Assembly: GCF_008000755.1 (NCBI RefSeq)
Contig: NZ_CP041690.1
Location: forward strand, 186,001-250,000
Direction: 5' to 3'
Length of the DNA stretch: 64,000 bases
Origin: Youhaiella tibetensis
Lineage (GTDB): Bacteria > Pseudomonadota > Alphaproteobacteria > Rhizobiales > Devosiaceae
Positions 34,282 through 42,285 of this stretch are shown here, in pieces; position 1 is the stretch's first letter, and each line of letters opens with the position of its first letter. The notes beneath the pieces were generated by a model that was given only the letters and a program-made list of their open reading frames with translations, did no database searches and was not told where the DNA came from. Made by a program: the position numbers and the translations under genes.

Positions 34282-34779
34282 TCAGCGGAACCCCCTCAAT
34301 GCCGCTGCGCGCAGCGCAACCTGCATGACGATGATACGTCCACCGCGCCACTCGGCGGCGTCGGTGTCCTGGGGGCCGAAGTCCGACCAGGGCGAAGTCT
34401 CGCCCATCTGGGCGGCCTCTTCTCGATCATGCTCGCGCGCGGCGGCTTCGGCGGTCTCCTCGCTGATGACAAGGGCGTCGGGGATCAGGGCGTGCCAGCG
34501 CTTGTAGCCTTCGAACTTCTTCTCGATGCGATCGTCATCGGGCGTGATGCCCAGCCGAACTTCGATCATCGTCATGCAGGCGATGACGTCTGCCATTTCA
34601 TCCGCCATCAGGTCGGCATTGGGGCGGTTCTTGTCCGGATCGACCTGCTCGAGACCGTGGCTGATGCATCGTGCGGCGCGGCCGGCGAGCTCGTTGCACT
34701 CCTCGATGAGCTTGGACAGCATGGCCAGGCGGAACGGGTCTTGCTCGGGAACCCACGGCGAGATCTTGCCTTCGGTCAA
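34282..34779 (-). CDS. MazG-like nucleotide pyrophosphohydrolase
   Basis: The 165-aa protein has the MazG helical core: LSKLIEECNELAGRAARCIS (EExxE) and NADLMADEMADVIACMTMIE (ExxD). These enzymes hydrolyse NTPs or dNTPs, and phage versions may act on the ppGpp response or on modified nucleotides. It starts at TTG 34779, overlapping the upstream gene's stop (TTGA). It is the last gene of the leftward early operon. Confidence 0.8.
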   Translation of the reverse strand: MTEGKISPWVPEQDPFRLAMLSKLIEECNELAGRAARCISHGLEQVDPDKNRPNADLMADEMADVIACMTMIEVRLGITPDDDRIEKKFEGYKRWHALIPDALVISEETAEAAAREHDREEAAQMGETSPWSDFGPQDTDAAEWRGGRIIVMQVALRAAALRGFR

Positions 34780-34988
34780 TTGACGCCTCCCGTGCGGAGG
34801 ATGAGGCCGATATAGATGGCGAAGCCGAAGACAAGGCATATGGCGGCGAGCCAGAGGATTTCGCGCGCAGTTGCGGGCGGGCTTGTCGCCACTGCCGCCT
34901 TGTCCCGCTTGAGCAGGATTCCGGTGCCGTTGCTGGTGATGTGGATCATGTCGGCCGCGTCTTCGTCGGCCGGGGCTGTGCTGGACAT
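34776..34988 (-). CDS. Small membrane protein (70 aa)
   Basis: It begins MSSTAPADEDAADMIHITSN with AAGGAG 6 bases upstream and ends in a single membrane helix (EILWLAAICLVFGFAIYIGL). The N-terminal half is acidic and soluble. No family is recognised. It belongs to the leftward early operon of the prophage. Confidence 0.65.
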   Translation of the reverse strand: MSSTAPADEDAADMIHITSNGTGILLKRDKAAVATSPPATAREILWLAAICLVFGFAIYIGLILRTGGVN

Positions 34989-35028
34989 GATTGACTCCTT
35001 GCTGGCGAGGCTGATCGCCGCCGCCTCG

Positions 35029-35253
35029 CTATTCGGCGGCGCCATTCTTGAGGCGGCTCATGAGCCGCTCCCTGATGGCATCCTTGGAAAGCTCCCGGGC
35101 CCTGGCCTCGGCCAGCGCAGCCTCGAGGTACTCGGCATAGGGCAGGTAGACGTGCCCGCTCTTGCCGGCGCGGTGCACGATAACCGCCAGCCGGTCGAGG
35201 CATCGCTCGATCCGTTCGGCGCTGACGTGTTCACCGGCCGGCGCGGGTTTCAT
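35029..35253 (-). CDS. Small hypothetical protein (74 aa)
   Basis: It reads MKPAPAGEHVSAERIERCLD and continues as a helical, charged protein ending in RERLMSRLKNGAAE. Its ATG overlaps the stop of the HD-domain gene (ATGA). It is part of the leftward early operon; function unknown. Confidence 0.65.
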   Translation of the reverse strand: MKPAPAGEHVSAERIERCLDRLAVIVHRAGKSGHVYLPYAEYLEAALAEARARELSKDAIRERLMSRLKNGAAE

Positions 35254-36053
35254 GGCCGCACGAGTCCGTACTGGGCGATGTCGCGCTTGAGCGCGCCGAG
35301 GAAGGCGGCCTCGGCGTCGGGCCAGGCGAGCGGCTTGATCGAGCGGATGCGCTTGAAGGGTGGTGTCTCGAAGGGCGCGGCGCCGTTGGCGTGCGGAATG
35401 AGCAGTTTCCATTCGGTGGCCAGGGCAACCTCGTCGGCGTGGGCTACGGCTGCGGCCACCTCCGGGGATGGCGGCAGCAGGCAGAGGGCCTCGAGGATGG
35501 CGCTGTCGACCTCGGCCTTGATATCGGCCACCGCCTTGCGCACCCCGGGCCAGTCGAGCGCCAGGCGCGCCACGATCGGCCGGATCTTGTCGCCGACGAC
35601 GTATTCGTGGCCGTCATGGAGGCGGGCATGGATCACGTCCCCGGCAAGGGCCGGGTAGAGCGTCACGAAGATATCGGCCACGAGGTTGGAATGCTGGGCC
35701 ACCGAGATCGGCAGCTCGGTGGCGCCAGCCCAGCGATTGATGATCGCCAGCCCGTGCGCCATCGCCTCGATCGAGATCGTCGAAGCCTGCGGCGCCGCCA
35801 GGTCGACAATGCCGGTGAAGGTGGCCACCGGAATGAAGGCGCGCTGCTTTAGCCGGCTGCGGCCCGCCTCGGTGATGGCGAAGTCGAGAAAGTGGACCTG
35901 GCGCGCCTGCCCCAGGCGTTCCAGGCGGGATGCAACCGCCCTGGTCGAAGAATGGGTGGCGATCACGCGGCCGCGGGCGAGTTGGGCGAGCAGCTGCAGC
36001 TCCTCGTCGACCGGATCGGCGTCCGCGGCTTCCTGAGCCGATGTCGTCAGCAC
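35250..36053 (-). CDS. Phage HD-domain phosphohydrolase (YfbR-like) with N-terminal winged-helix segment
   Basis: The 267-aa product starts at GTG 36053 after GGAGG. Residues 15-70 (QLLAQLARGRVIATHSSTRA, VASRLERLGQARQVHFL) look like a helix-rich binding domain. The following HD domain has ISVAQHSNLVADIF, HARLHDGHEYVVGD and IRPIVARLALDWP, a nucleotidase/dNTPase-like arrangement. With MazG downstream it suggests phage control of nucleotide pools. The longer frame to 36290 is not supported. Confidence 0.78.
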   Translation of the reverse strand: MLTTSAQEAADADPVDEELQLLAQLARGRVIATHSSTRAVASRLERLGQARQVHFLDFAITEAGRSRLKQRAFIPVATFTGIVDLAAPQASTISIEAMAHGLAIINRWAGATELPISVAQHSNLVADIFVTLYPALAGDVIHARLHDGHEYVVGDKIRPIVARLALDWPGVRKAVADIKAEVDSAILEALCLLPPSPEVAAAVAHADEVALATEWKLLIPHANGAAPFETPPFKRIRSIKPLAWPDAEAAFLGALKRDIAQYGLVRP

Positions 36054-36244
36054 GGGGCATCCTCCCGGATGACCTTCGTCTTGTGGATGTGGATGCGCTG
36101 GCTCTGGGCCTTGGCCCGGGCGAGCATGCGCTCGCGCGCATCGGCGGGGCTGGCGGCCTGCAGGTCGGCAGTTTGAGGCGTCCGCCTGGCGTCGGCGAGC
36201 AGATCGTAATGGACGCGGAAGTAGACCAGGGGGTGCGTATCCAT
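36047..36244 (-). CDS. Small hypothetical protein (65 aa)
   Basis: It begins MDTHPLVYFRVHYDLLADAR and has a basic C-terminal half (ARAKAQSQRIHIHKTKVIRE). It overlaps its neighbours on both sides (TGATG at the start), which supports it as a real gene of the leftward operon. No known family. Confidence 0.6.
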   Translation of the reverse strand: MDTHPLVYFRVHYDLLADARRTPQTADLQAASPADARERMLARAKAQSQRIHIHKTKVIREDAPC

Positions 36245-36657
36245 CACGCACCCCGCGGCGGCTCGGAGCCCGCAAAGTCATCCGAAGCAAGAGCTATCGC
36301 CTCGGGCAGCAGATCCTCGATCTCGCGATGCGTAAACGCGTTCGACTGGAGACAGGCAACGATGATGAGCTTGTCGGGAAAGAGATCGAGGATGGCTCTG
36401 CGTGCCAGGTCGAGCCGCTTGGGGCGATCGTAGCGAGGCGCGTCCCTCACCATCTCATTTCGGGCGGCGTCGATAGCCTTGGAGGCCAATGCGCCGATCT
36501 GTTCTTTCGTGAAATCGCGAAGGAGCAAATCCTCATCGGATACGCCGACGCCCTGGCCACGCAGCTCCTTCAGCGTCTCAACCATGCGCCGGAACTCGGC
36601 GTTATCGTTGATCGGCAAGGTCGAAGTTAGAAAAGATTGCGGATGCGCATCAAGCAT
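36244..36657 (-). CDS. Hypothetical early protein (137 aa)
   Basis: A mostly helical protein (MVETLKELRGQGVGVSDEDL, FTKEQIGALASKAIDAARNE, AILDLFPDKLIIVACLQS). It is the first gene of the leftward early operon, directly behind the operator pair at 36696-36746, so it should be the most directly repressed gene. Function not recognised. Confidence 0.65.
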   Translation of the reverse strand: MLDAHPQSFLTSTLPINDNAEFRRMVETLKELRGQGVGVSDEDLLLRDFTKEQIGALASKAIDAARNEMVRDAPRYDRPKRLDLARRAILDLFPDKLIIVACLQSNAFTHREIEDLLPEAIALASDDFAGSEPPRGA

Positions 36658-36695
36658 CTACGTTCACTCCCGACGGTTTTCGTTCGGCAGTGATG

Positions 36696-36746
36696 GTTGC
36701 GTTTAATGCAACATATGTCAATTACGAAAGTTGCGTGAAGCGCAAC
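36696..36746. promoter_or_regulatory. Left operator pair of the prophage repressor
   Basis: GTTGCGTTTAATGCAAC (36696-36712) and GTTGCGTGAAGCGCAAC (36730-36746) are 17-bp near-palindromes that start 34 bp apart. They lie between the first leftward early gene and the repressor's stop codon, which the second one touches. The same motif occurs at 37142-37175. Confidence 0.75.
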
Positions 36747-37090
36747 TAGAGTGCCTTCTTGTCCTTCGTCTCGCGTGGAAACGCCGCTTCCAGCGTTTGC
36801 TTGATGCGGGTTAGCTCGTCAAGCGACCTCTCCTGGAGGAACCTAACCATCCAATCGTCGTCCGGGTGGCGGAACAATCCTGTTACCTCGGTCGAAAAGA
36901 GCGCCGCGAGAGGCTCAAGGTACTTCTCCGAGGGCAATGAGCCGGAAAACCAGCGCGACACCACTGATTTGTCCGCCCCGATCTCTCGGACGATGTCGGC
37001 CTGCGAAAGGCCACGCTTCTCGGCCCACTCAACAATGAAGTGAATGCGGGGTGGGGTCTTGTCGCCGTGGATCGTATTGAGTTTCGCCAT
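36746..37090 (-). CDS. CI-like repressor (XRE HTH)
   Basis: The 114-aa protein has an HTH at about 25-50 (WAEKRGLSQADIVREIGADK, SVVSRWFSG) and a C-terminal helical tail, without a LexA-type peptidase domain. It is divergent from the Cro-like gene, with tandem operators in between, the classic lysis-lysogeny arrangement. MAKLNTIHGDKTPPRIHFIV at 37090 is the start; the frame open to 37369 runs through the operator and Cro region. Confidence 0.85.
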   Translation of the reverse strand: MAKLNTIHGDKTPPRIHFIVEWAEKRGLSQADIVREIGADKSVVSRWFSGSLPSEKYLEPLAALFSTEVTGLFRHPDDDWMVRFLQERSLDELTRIKQTLEAAFPRETKDKKAL

Positions 37091-37141
37091 GCGCAACTGT
37101 ATGGCCGCAGCAAGATTGGCGTCGTTAGCACCAAACGCAAG

Positions 37142-37175
37142 GTTGCGCTTGACGCAACGTTGCGTTTGACGCAAC
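37142..37175. promoter_or_regulatory. Right operator pair, two abutting 17-bp palindromes
   Basis: GTTGCGCTTGACGCAAC (37142-37158) is followed without a gap by GTTGCGTTTGACGCAAC (37159-37175), 9 bases before the Cro-like start. They share the motif of the left pair. A half site (GCGCAAC) overlaps the repressor start at 37090-37096. Confidence 0.85.
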
Positions 37176-37184
37176 CTAGCCAAC

Positions 37185-37397
37185 ATGGAACACCCGCTTC
37201 GTATTGCTCGATCTGCCGCCAAACGCAGTGTTGAAGATGTCGCTCTCGAGGCGGGCGTCACCAAGTCCACGATATCTCGTGTCGAGACCTGGATGTCTGA
37301 CCCGTCGGTCAGCCTCATCCGAACCCTGTGCGTGATGTTTCCCAGCTTGACGCCCAATGACTTCATCATTGTGGCCGAACGGAGCGAACATACGTGA
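37185..37397 (+). CDS. Cro-like XRE regulator (70 aa)
   Basis: The protein reads MEHPLRIARSAAKRSVEDVA, then LEAGVTKSTISRVETWMSDP (HTH) and VSLIRTLCVMFPSLTPNDFI. It starts 9 bases after the operator pair and opens the rightward early operon. It is probably the Cro counterpart to the CI-like protein. Confidence 0.8.
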   Translation: MEHPLRIARSAAKRSVEDVALEAGVTKSTISRVETWMSDPSVSLIRTLCVMFPSLTPNDFIIVAERSEHT

Positions 37398-37570
37398 GCT
37401 TGTCATTGCTCTTCGCGCTCCGTGGTGTGCCCGGACAACAGCGCGCCGTCGTCGGCGCTCTGCTGCCCTGGCGCCGTGGCGAGTGGTGTCCAGGGATCTT
37501 CCTGCTCAACTTGGCGGGCGGGCTGAGCCCCAGGCAGCCTGCCCGTCCTCTTGAGGGAGGCGCACGATGA
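37394..37570 (+). CDS. Possible small protein coupled to the Cro-like gene (58 aa)
   Basis: A frame from GTG 37394 (overlapping the Cro stop as GTGA) to a TGA at 37568-37570 (overlapping the next ATG) encodes a Leu/Arg-rich 58-aa peptide with segments VSLSLLFALRGVPGQQRAVV and GIFLLNLAGGLSP. The two overlaps are the only support. Confidence 0.35.
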   Translation: MSLSLLFALRGVPGQQRAVVGALLPWRRGEWCPGIFLLNLAGGLSPRQPARPLEGGAR

Positions 37571-38127
37571 GCCGATCACTGTTCCGTCGCCTTTCCGACG
37601 CCTGGTGGGCGTTCCGGACCGGCCATAGCCGACGGGACGAGGAGCGCGCCCTGGACCGCCGATTCTATCTGGTGGCGCGCAGGTTGCTGCGGCGTCAAAT
37701 GTCGGCGGAATCGCTGATCCTGCGCTCATTTGATGCCGTGACCGGCGTCAGCCTCTATCCGCCGGAAGAGGTCGATAGCCTTCGCAAGCCCGCTTTCTCG
37801 ACACAGGTCATGGTCGATCTTTGCCTCAGCCGGCAGCAATTGCCGCAGGTTGACGTGGGGCGTGAAATTCTGCGTCGCGCGCGCCAGCGCTTTCACGAGA
37901 GCCTGCCGCCTGCCGGCATCGCGCGCGACGATCTCGCCGGCCAACTCGCGGCAGATGGCGAGCAGGGCTCTGTTGCAGATAGCCTCGATGACGAGCTGTT
38001 CCTCGGTCGTGGGGATTGCCATGGCGTGCTCCGTTCTTCCGCCCTGTTTGGCGCAGTGCGGCAGGCTTTGCACCGTATAAATGCAGGCGATTTCATACAT
38101 CGCTGCCAGAAGTGGTGGCGGCGATGA
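37567..38127 (+). CDS. Questionable early ORF (186 aa), antisense to 37726-38022
   Basis: The frame begins behind a strong GGGAGG and its ends overlap the neighbouring coupled genes. It begins MSRSLFRRLSDAWWAFRTGH. From about 37726 its third codon positions become AT-rich and the opposite strand holds a better coding frame. Perhaps only the first part is real, or the whole is spurious. Confidence 0.3.
   Translation: MSRSLFRRLSDAWWAFRTGHSRRDEERALDRRFYLVARRLLRRQMSAESLILRSFDAVTGVSLYPPEEVDSLRKPAFSTQVMVDLCLSRQQLPQVDVGREILRRARQRFHESLPPAGIARDDLAGQLAADGEQGSVADSLDDELFLGRGDCHGVLRSSALFGAVRQALHRINAGDFIHRCQKWWRR
37726..38022 (-). CDS. Hypothetical early protein (98 aa)
   Basis: It begins MAIPTTEEQLVIEAICNRAL and continues as a balanced, helical protein (AICRELAGEIVARDAGRRQA, LRQLLPAEAKIDHDLCRESG). 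Its third codon positions are strongly GC-rich, unlike the opposing frame. GGAG lies upstream. It is a leftward gene inside the rightward early region; function unknown. Confidence 0.6.
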   Translation of the reverse strand: MAIPTTEEQLVIEAICNRALLAICRELAGEIVARDAGRRQALVKALARATQNFTPHVNLRQLLPAEAKIDHDLCRESGLAKAIDLFRRIEADAGHGIK

Positions 38128-38612
38128 TGGCGCGACGCCTCCCAAATCAGACCTATGGCCTCTTCAAGGCGCGGTTCGACCAGTTGCTGGATCGGTTCGG
38201 CGGCTCGACCGGCGCGGCAGGCTATACCCGTCTTTCCCAGCCCGACCTGAGCCGCTGCGCCTCCACCAGCGAGCACAATGCGGACCGGTTCGTCGCGATC
38301 GACGTCCTGGCGGATCTCGAAGACGCTGCCGGCGACCCCGTGGTCAGCCGCGAATTGTGCGCGCGCCTCGGCTTCCTGGTGGTGCCGCTGCCGAAAGGCG
38401 AGGGGCCTGCCCAGGTGCTCAAGGCCAGCGGTCGCTCGGCATCAGAAATGGGCAAGCTCATGGTCGAGGTCGGCGCGGCACTCGCCGACGGCCGCATCGA
38501 TCTGCGCGAGGCCAACGCCATCCTCAAGGGCGTCAACCAGGTCATGATCGACCTCGCCCACCTCGCCGAGAGCGTCCGCCAGGAAGCCTTTCGAGAGGAG
38601 GAGCGGTCATGA
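38124..38612 (+). CDS. Phage regulatory protein, CII (CP76)-like
   Basis: The 162-aa product starts MMARRLPNQTYGLFKARFDQ, then LSQPDLSRCASTSEHNADRF, AIDVLADLEDAAGDPVVSRE and LCARLGFLVVPLPKGEG. This matches the layout of CII-type regulators of P2/CP76-like phages (N-terminal HTH, helical tail ending KGVNQVMIDLAHLAESVRQE). It may control late or lysogeny promoters. The identification is by resemblance only. Confidence 0.6.
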   Translation: MMARRLPNQTYGLFKARFDQLLDRFGGSTGAAGYTRLSQPDLSRCASTSEHNADRFVAIDVLADLEDAAGDPVVSRELCARLGFLVVPLPKGEGPAQVLKASGRSASEMGKLMVEVGAALADGRIDLREANAILKGVNQVMIDLAHLAESVRQEAFREEERS

Positions 38613-38890
38613 TGAAGTCGCGGCCCAGCCGGGCATCGCAGATCGTGGACGCACGCCGCCGCAGGCGCGCGCATTCGGGCAGGCTCGAATGCGTGGTGCA
38701 CTACGGCATCAACGGCGATGACCTGTTCGAAATCGGCCATGCCGGTTATCCGGTGCCGCTGCTCATCGACCGTCAGGGGCTGCTCGAGCTCAAAGGGCTT
38801 CTGGCCGAGGCCGAGGAAAAATCCGAAGAGGCCGACCGTCGCGGGGCCGCTGCGCGCATGTTCGAGCGCTCGGAAAGGCTGCGCCCATGA
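38609..38890 (+). CDS. Hypothetical early protein (93 aa)
   Basis: It begins MMKSRPSRASQIVDARRRRR (strongly basic) and has a later ELKGLLAEAEEKSEEADRRG helix. GAGGAGGAG precedes the ATG; both ends overlap neighbours as ATGA. No family recognised. Confidence 0.65.
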   Translation: MMKSRPSRASQIVDARRRRRAHSGRLECVVHYGINGDDLFEIGHAGYPVPLLIDRQGLLELKGLLAEAEEKSEEADRRGAAARMFERSERLRP

Positions 38891-40533
38891 GCCTGCCTTA
38901 CCACCAATACGCCAACCTCTTTCCGCTGATCGAAGGGCGTGAATTCAGCGAGCTCGTGGCCGACATTCGCGAGAATGGCCTGCTCGACCCGATCGTGATG
39001 CTCGATGGCCGCATTCTCGACGGACGCAACCGTTTTCGGGCCATGCTGACCGCCGGCCTGCTGTCGGACGATGATCTGAACAGTGCGCGCAAGGGCTTCT
39101 CCAACCGGACTTTCCGGCAGTTCGTGCCCGAGACCCAAGGCGATCCATTGACCTGGGTGCTCTCGAAGAACCTGCGCCGTCGCCACCTCACGCCCGGCCA
39201 GTTGGGCATGCTCGGCGCCGATATCGCCACCATGCGCCAGGGCGAGCGCACCGACCGCAAGCCCGACCTTCCCGCAATTGAGGGAAGGTCCGAACCCAGC
39301 CAGCCCGTCAGCCAGGCGCAGGCGGCCCAGATCGTCGGCACGCCCGTGGCCAATGTCGAGCGCGCCCAGGCGGTCAAGAAGAGCGGTGCTCCCGAGCTGG
39401 TCGAGAGCGTGCGCAAGGGCGATGTTGCGGTGTCCGCGGCGCTCGAAATTGCCAAGCTTCCCGTCACCGAGCAGCTCAACGTGCTGCGCACGGCCGATCC
39501 GCGGGCCCTGGCGCGTATTGCCAAGGAGCGCCGGCAGGAAGTGCAGGAGGGCAAGCGCGCGCGCCGCGAGGAGCGGGAGCGGGAGCTGGCCGAAAAGGTG
39601 ATGGCGCTTCCGGACCGGAAGTATGTGGTGATCCTGGCGGATCCCGAATGGCAGTTCCGTGTCTATTCGCAGGCCAGCGGCATGGATCGGGCGGCCGACA
39701 ACCACTACCCGACCTCACCGACCGATGAGATCGCCGCGCGTGACGTGCGCTCGATCGCCGCCGAGGACAGCGTGCTGCTGCTCTGGGCGACCGTTCCGAT
39801 GCTGCTCGACGCCATCCGCGTAATGGAGGCGTGGGGCTTTGCCTACAAGACCCATTGGATATGGCTCAAGGATCAACTGGGCACGGGTTTCTGGAACCGC
39901 AACCAGCACGAGCTGCTGCTGCTCGGCGTTCGGGGTGCGCCGCCGGCGCCGGCAATGGGCGATCAGTTCCGCTCTGCCCTGGCCCATCCGGTTGGCGCTC
40001 ACTCCGAGAAGCCGCCCTTCGCGCACGAGATCGCCGAGCGCTACTTCCCGAACGTTCCCAAGATCGAACTCAATGCCCGCCAGGCACGCCCCGGTTGGGC
40101 CGCATGGGGCCTCGAGGCCCCTCTCGAAACCCCGGTCGCCGACATCCCCTCGTCGGCGCCGCACGGGGAGGGGTTCCCCTCATCCCTCCCCGATCCTTCC
40201 CAAGCGAAAGCTTCCACGGGCAACGGCGCGACCGAAGCGGCTGCGGCGATTGAAGAGCCGCTCGACAGCGTGGCGGGAGAAGCGAGTAGGGCGAGCGTCG
40301 GCGCCGGTACCGACGCATCCGCATTCAAGTCGACGCCCGCCACCGATGCCGTGATCAAGGCGGCCTACGGGGTTGGCGCGGTCGACCTCTCCGCGCTCGC
40401 CGGACAATTGGGCGCGACCAAGCTGCAGGTGCGCCGCCGGGCCAACCAGCTTGGCCTGAGCAGCCGCGAGCGCCAGCGCGCCGCAGTCACGGAATCCAAC
40501 AAGCGTCGAAGCAAAACGGGAGGGGCACAGTGA
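38887..40533 (+). CDS. ParB-like + MT-A70 DNA N6-adenine methyltransferase fusion
   Basis: The 548-aa protein has a ParB/Srx-like N-domain (LIEGREFSELVADIRENGLL, LDGRILDGRNRFRAML) and helical spacer (about 90-240). An MT-A70 methyltransferase domain follows with the catalytic motif ADPEWQF (Asp252-Trp255) in place of the usual DPPW, then MDRAADNHYPT, VLLLWATVPML and WIWLKDQLGTGFWNRNQHEL. A Pro/Ser/Ala linker (405-480) leads to a C-terminal HTH (LGATKLQVRRRANQLGLSSR). It probably methylates phage DNA against host restriction. Confidence 0.87.
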   Translation: MSLPYHQYANLFPLIEGREFSELVADIRENGLLDPIVMLDGRILDGRNRFRAMLTAGLLSDDDLNSARKGFSNRTFRQFVPETQGDPLTWVLSKNLRRRHLTPGQLGMLGADIATMRQGERTDRKPDLPAIEGRSEPSQPVSQAQAAQIVGTPVANVERAQAVKKSGAPELVESVRKGDVAVSAALEIAKLPVTEQLNVLRTADPRALARIAKERRQEVQEGKRARREERERELAEKVMALPDRKYVVILADPEWQFRVYSQASGMDRAADNHYPTSPTDEIAARDVRSIAAEDSVLLLWATVPMLLDAIRVMEAWGFAYKTHWIWLKDQLGTGFWNRNQHELLLLGVRGAPPAPAMGDQFRSALAHPVGAHSEKPPFAHEIAERYFPNVPKIELNARQARPGWAAWGLEAPLETPVADIPSSAPHGEGFPSSLPDPSQAKASTGNGATEAAAAIEEPLDSVAGEASRASVGAGTDASAFKSTPATDAVIKAAYGVGAVDLSALAGQLGATKLQVRRRANQLGLSSRERQRAAVTESNKRRSKTGGAQ

Positions 40534-40862
40534 CCCTGCTTTACGATCCTTTCATCCCCACGACGGGCGCGCCGCGCCGCCCCACCCGCATGGAGCTGCC
40601 GGCCGCAGGGCCGGCGCGCCATGCCCGGAACGTGCGGGCGCGCACCACCAGCCGCTTCATGCTGCGGGCCCCGAGCGGCGAATATGTCCGCTTCGACCTC
40701 GGCGGCCTGGTGACGCGGCGCGATCATGCCTGGATCGGCTTCGCTTCCGAACTGGAAGCTGTGCGCCGCAAGCATCCTGAAATGGCCGCTTATGCGGTGA
40801 TCGTCGTCAAACCCCCGGCACGGCCGATCAACTACTTCGTCGGCAAGCGGGGGCCGCGGTGA
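40530..40862 (+). CDS. Hypothetical early protein (110 aa)
   Basis: It starts at GTG (GTGA overlap) with MTLLYDPFIPTTGAPRRPTR, a basic part, then GEYVRFDLGGLVTRRDHAWI and a final RPINYFVGKRGPR. No known motif. The tight overlaps place it in the methyltransferase operon. Confidence 0.6.
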   Translation: MTLLYDPFIPTTGAPRRPTRMELPAAGPARHARNVRARTTSRFMLRAPSGEYVRFDLGGLVTRRDHAWIGFASELEAVRRKHPEMAAYAVIVVKPPARPINYFVGKRGPR

Positions 40863-41953
40863 GCGACCGCACGGGCATAGAGTGGACCGAGGCCACGTGG
40901 AATCCGCTGCGTGGCTGCTCGCGCGTGAGCGAGGGGTGCCGGCATTGCTATGCCGAAGGCATCGCTGCGCGGTTCTCCGCCCCCGGCCAACCCTATGACG
41001 GGCTGGCTCGGCTCGTCACGCGCCCGGGTGGCACGAGCGAGGCGCGATGGGCCGGCAAGGTGGTGCTGGCTCCCGAGAGCGCGCTCAAGCAGCCGCTCCG
41101 CTGGACGCGGCCGCGGCTGATCTTCGTCAATTCCATGAGCGACCTCTTCCACGAGGCGGTGCCGGATGAATGGATCGACCAGGTGTTCGCCGTCATGGCG
41201 GCGGCGACCTGCCACACTTTCCAGATCCTGACCAAGCGCCCCGAGCGCATGCGGGCCTACATTTCCAGCCCGGCGACGGTCGATCGCATCCTGATGCGGG
41301 CACGCGAGCTCGATCCGGCGCTCTGGTATCTGGACTGGCCGATGCCGAACGTCTGGCTGGGCACCAGCATCGAAGATCAGCCGACGGCCGATACCCGGAT
41401 TCCCTACCTGCGCCGCACGCCGGCAGCGGTGCGCTTCGTCAGCGCAGAGCCGCTTCTTGCTCCGGTCGATCTCTTCGCAGCGCTGGGCGTGTCGGTGCAC
41501 CACCACCCGGCCAACCGCCAGACGACGGCGCTCAACGCCCTGGTGATCACGGCGGCGGGCCGCGCCCTGCAGGAAAGCGGCGGGTCCCGTATTCACCAGG
41601 TGATCGTTGGCGGCGAGAGCGGCCGGCGTGCGCGTCCGATGCATCCGGCCTGGGCCCGACTGCTGCGCGACCAGTGCAAGGCGGGCGGCATCGCCTTCTT
41701 CTTCAAGCAATGGGGTGAGTGGACCGACGCCGACGTCGCTTTCGACGGTGCCGCACCGCACCCGCTCAATTTTGCCGATGCCGGGCGCTTGGCCGAGCAG
41801 CTGGGCGTGCCGTTCGAGCATCACTCCGATGGTTCGACCCTGGTGCGCGTCGGCAAGCGCAAGGCCGGCCGGCTGCTCGATGGCGTGCTGCACGACGCCA
41901 TGCCTGCTCCCCTCAACCCTCAATCGGCCTCACACGAAAGGATCTGGGCATGA
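40859..41953 (+). CDS. DUF5131 (phage Gp37/Gp68) family protein
   Basis: The 364-aa protein begins MSDRTGIEWTEATWNPLRGC, with SRVSEGCRHCYAE giving Cys20, Cys27 and Cys30. Later motifs are FVNSMSDLFHEAVPDEWIDQ, FQILTKRPERM, WLGTSIEDQPTADTRIP, FVSAEPLL and VIVGGESGRRARPMHPAWAR. The family is common in phages and integrated elements and has a radical-SAM-like three-Cys motif; its reaction is unknown. GTG start, GTGA overlap. Confidence 0.85.
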   Translation: MSDRTGIEWTEATWNPLRGCSRVSEGCRHCYAEGIAARFSAPGQPYDGLARLVTRPGGTSEARWAGKVVLAPESALKQPLRWTRPRLIFVNSMSDLFHEAVPDEWIDQVFAVMAAATCHTFQILTKRPERMRAYISSPATVDRILMRARELDPALWYLDWPMPNVWLGTSIEDQPTADTRIPYLRRTPAAVRFVSAEPLLAPVDLFAALGVSVHHHPANRQTTALNALVITAAGRALQESGGSRIHQVIVGGESGRRARPMHPAWARLLRDQCKAGGIAFFFKQWGEWTDADVAFDGAAPHPLNFADAGRLAEQLGVPFEHHSDGSTLVRVGKRKAGRLLDGVLHDAMPAPLNPQSASHERIWA

Positions 41954-42279
41954 AGTCCGCTATCCAACTCATCCGGGAGGCTGATCGCGGTCAGCTTCTC
42001 ACCGACATGGAGGGTGCCCTCCAGGAGATCGTCAACGCCATGGAGCTCTATGGCGGCACCGGCGACATGACCATCAAGCTCAAGGTCAAGAAAAAGGGCG
42101 ACGCCTACATGATCGGCAGTGAGCTCAAGTTCACCGTGCCGCAGCCGCCCCGCATCGAAGCGATGTTCTTCTTCGATGCCGACGAGGGTGAGTTCACCCG
42201 CCGCGACCCCCGCCAACCCCAGATCCCGTCAGTCGTCCAAGCCGCCGATTTCAATCCGCGGCGCAACCCAACGGAGTAA
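41950..42279 (+). CDS. Hypothetical early protein (109 aa)
   Basis: The protein has a helical first part (MKSAIQLIREADRGQLLTDM, ALQEIVNAMELYGG), then a beta-rich part MTIKLKVKKKGDAYMIGSEL. It ends shortly before the DUF2303 gene, and such genes often travel together in rhizobial phages. Function unknown. Confidence 0.65.
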   Translation: MKSAIQLIREADRGQLLTDMEGALQEIVNAMELYGGTGDMTIKLKVKKKGDAYMIGSELKFTVPQPPRIEAMFFFDADEGEFTRRDPRQPQIPSVVQAADFNPRRNPTE

Positions 42280-42285
42280 CAGCCT

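Noticed and set aside
36746-37369. Longer version of the repressor starting at 37369
   Set aside because: It would read through the operators and the antisense of the Cro-like gene; similarity starts at 37090.
37403-37729. 108-aa minus-strand frame next to the 98-aa early gene
   Set aside because: No ribosome site, low-complexity composition and overlap with the coupled rightward frames.
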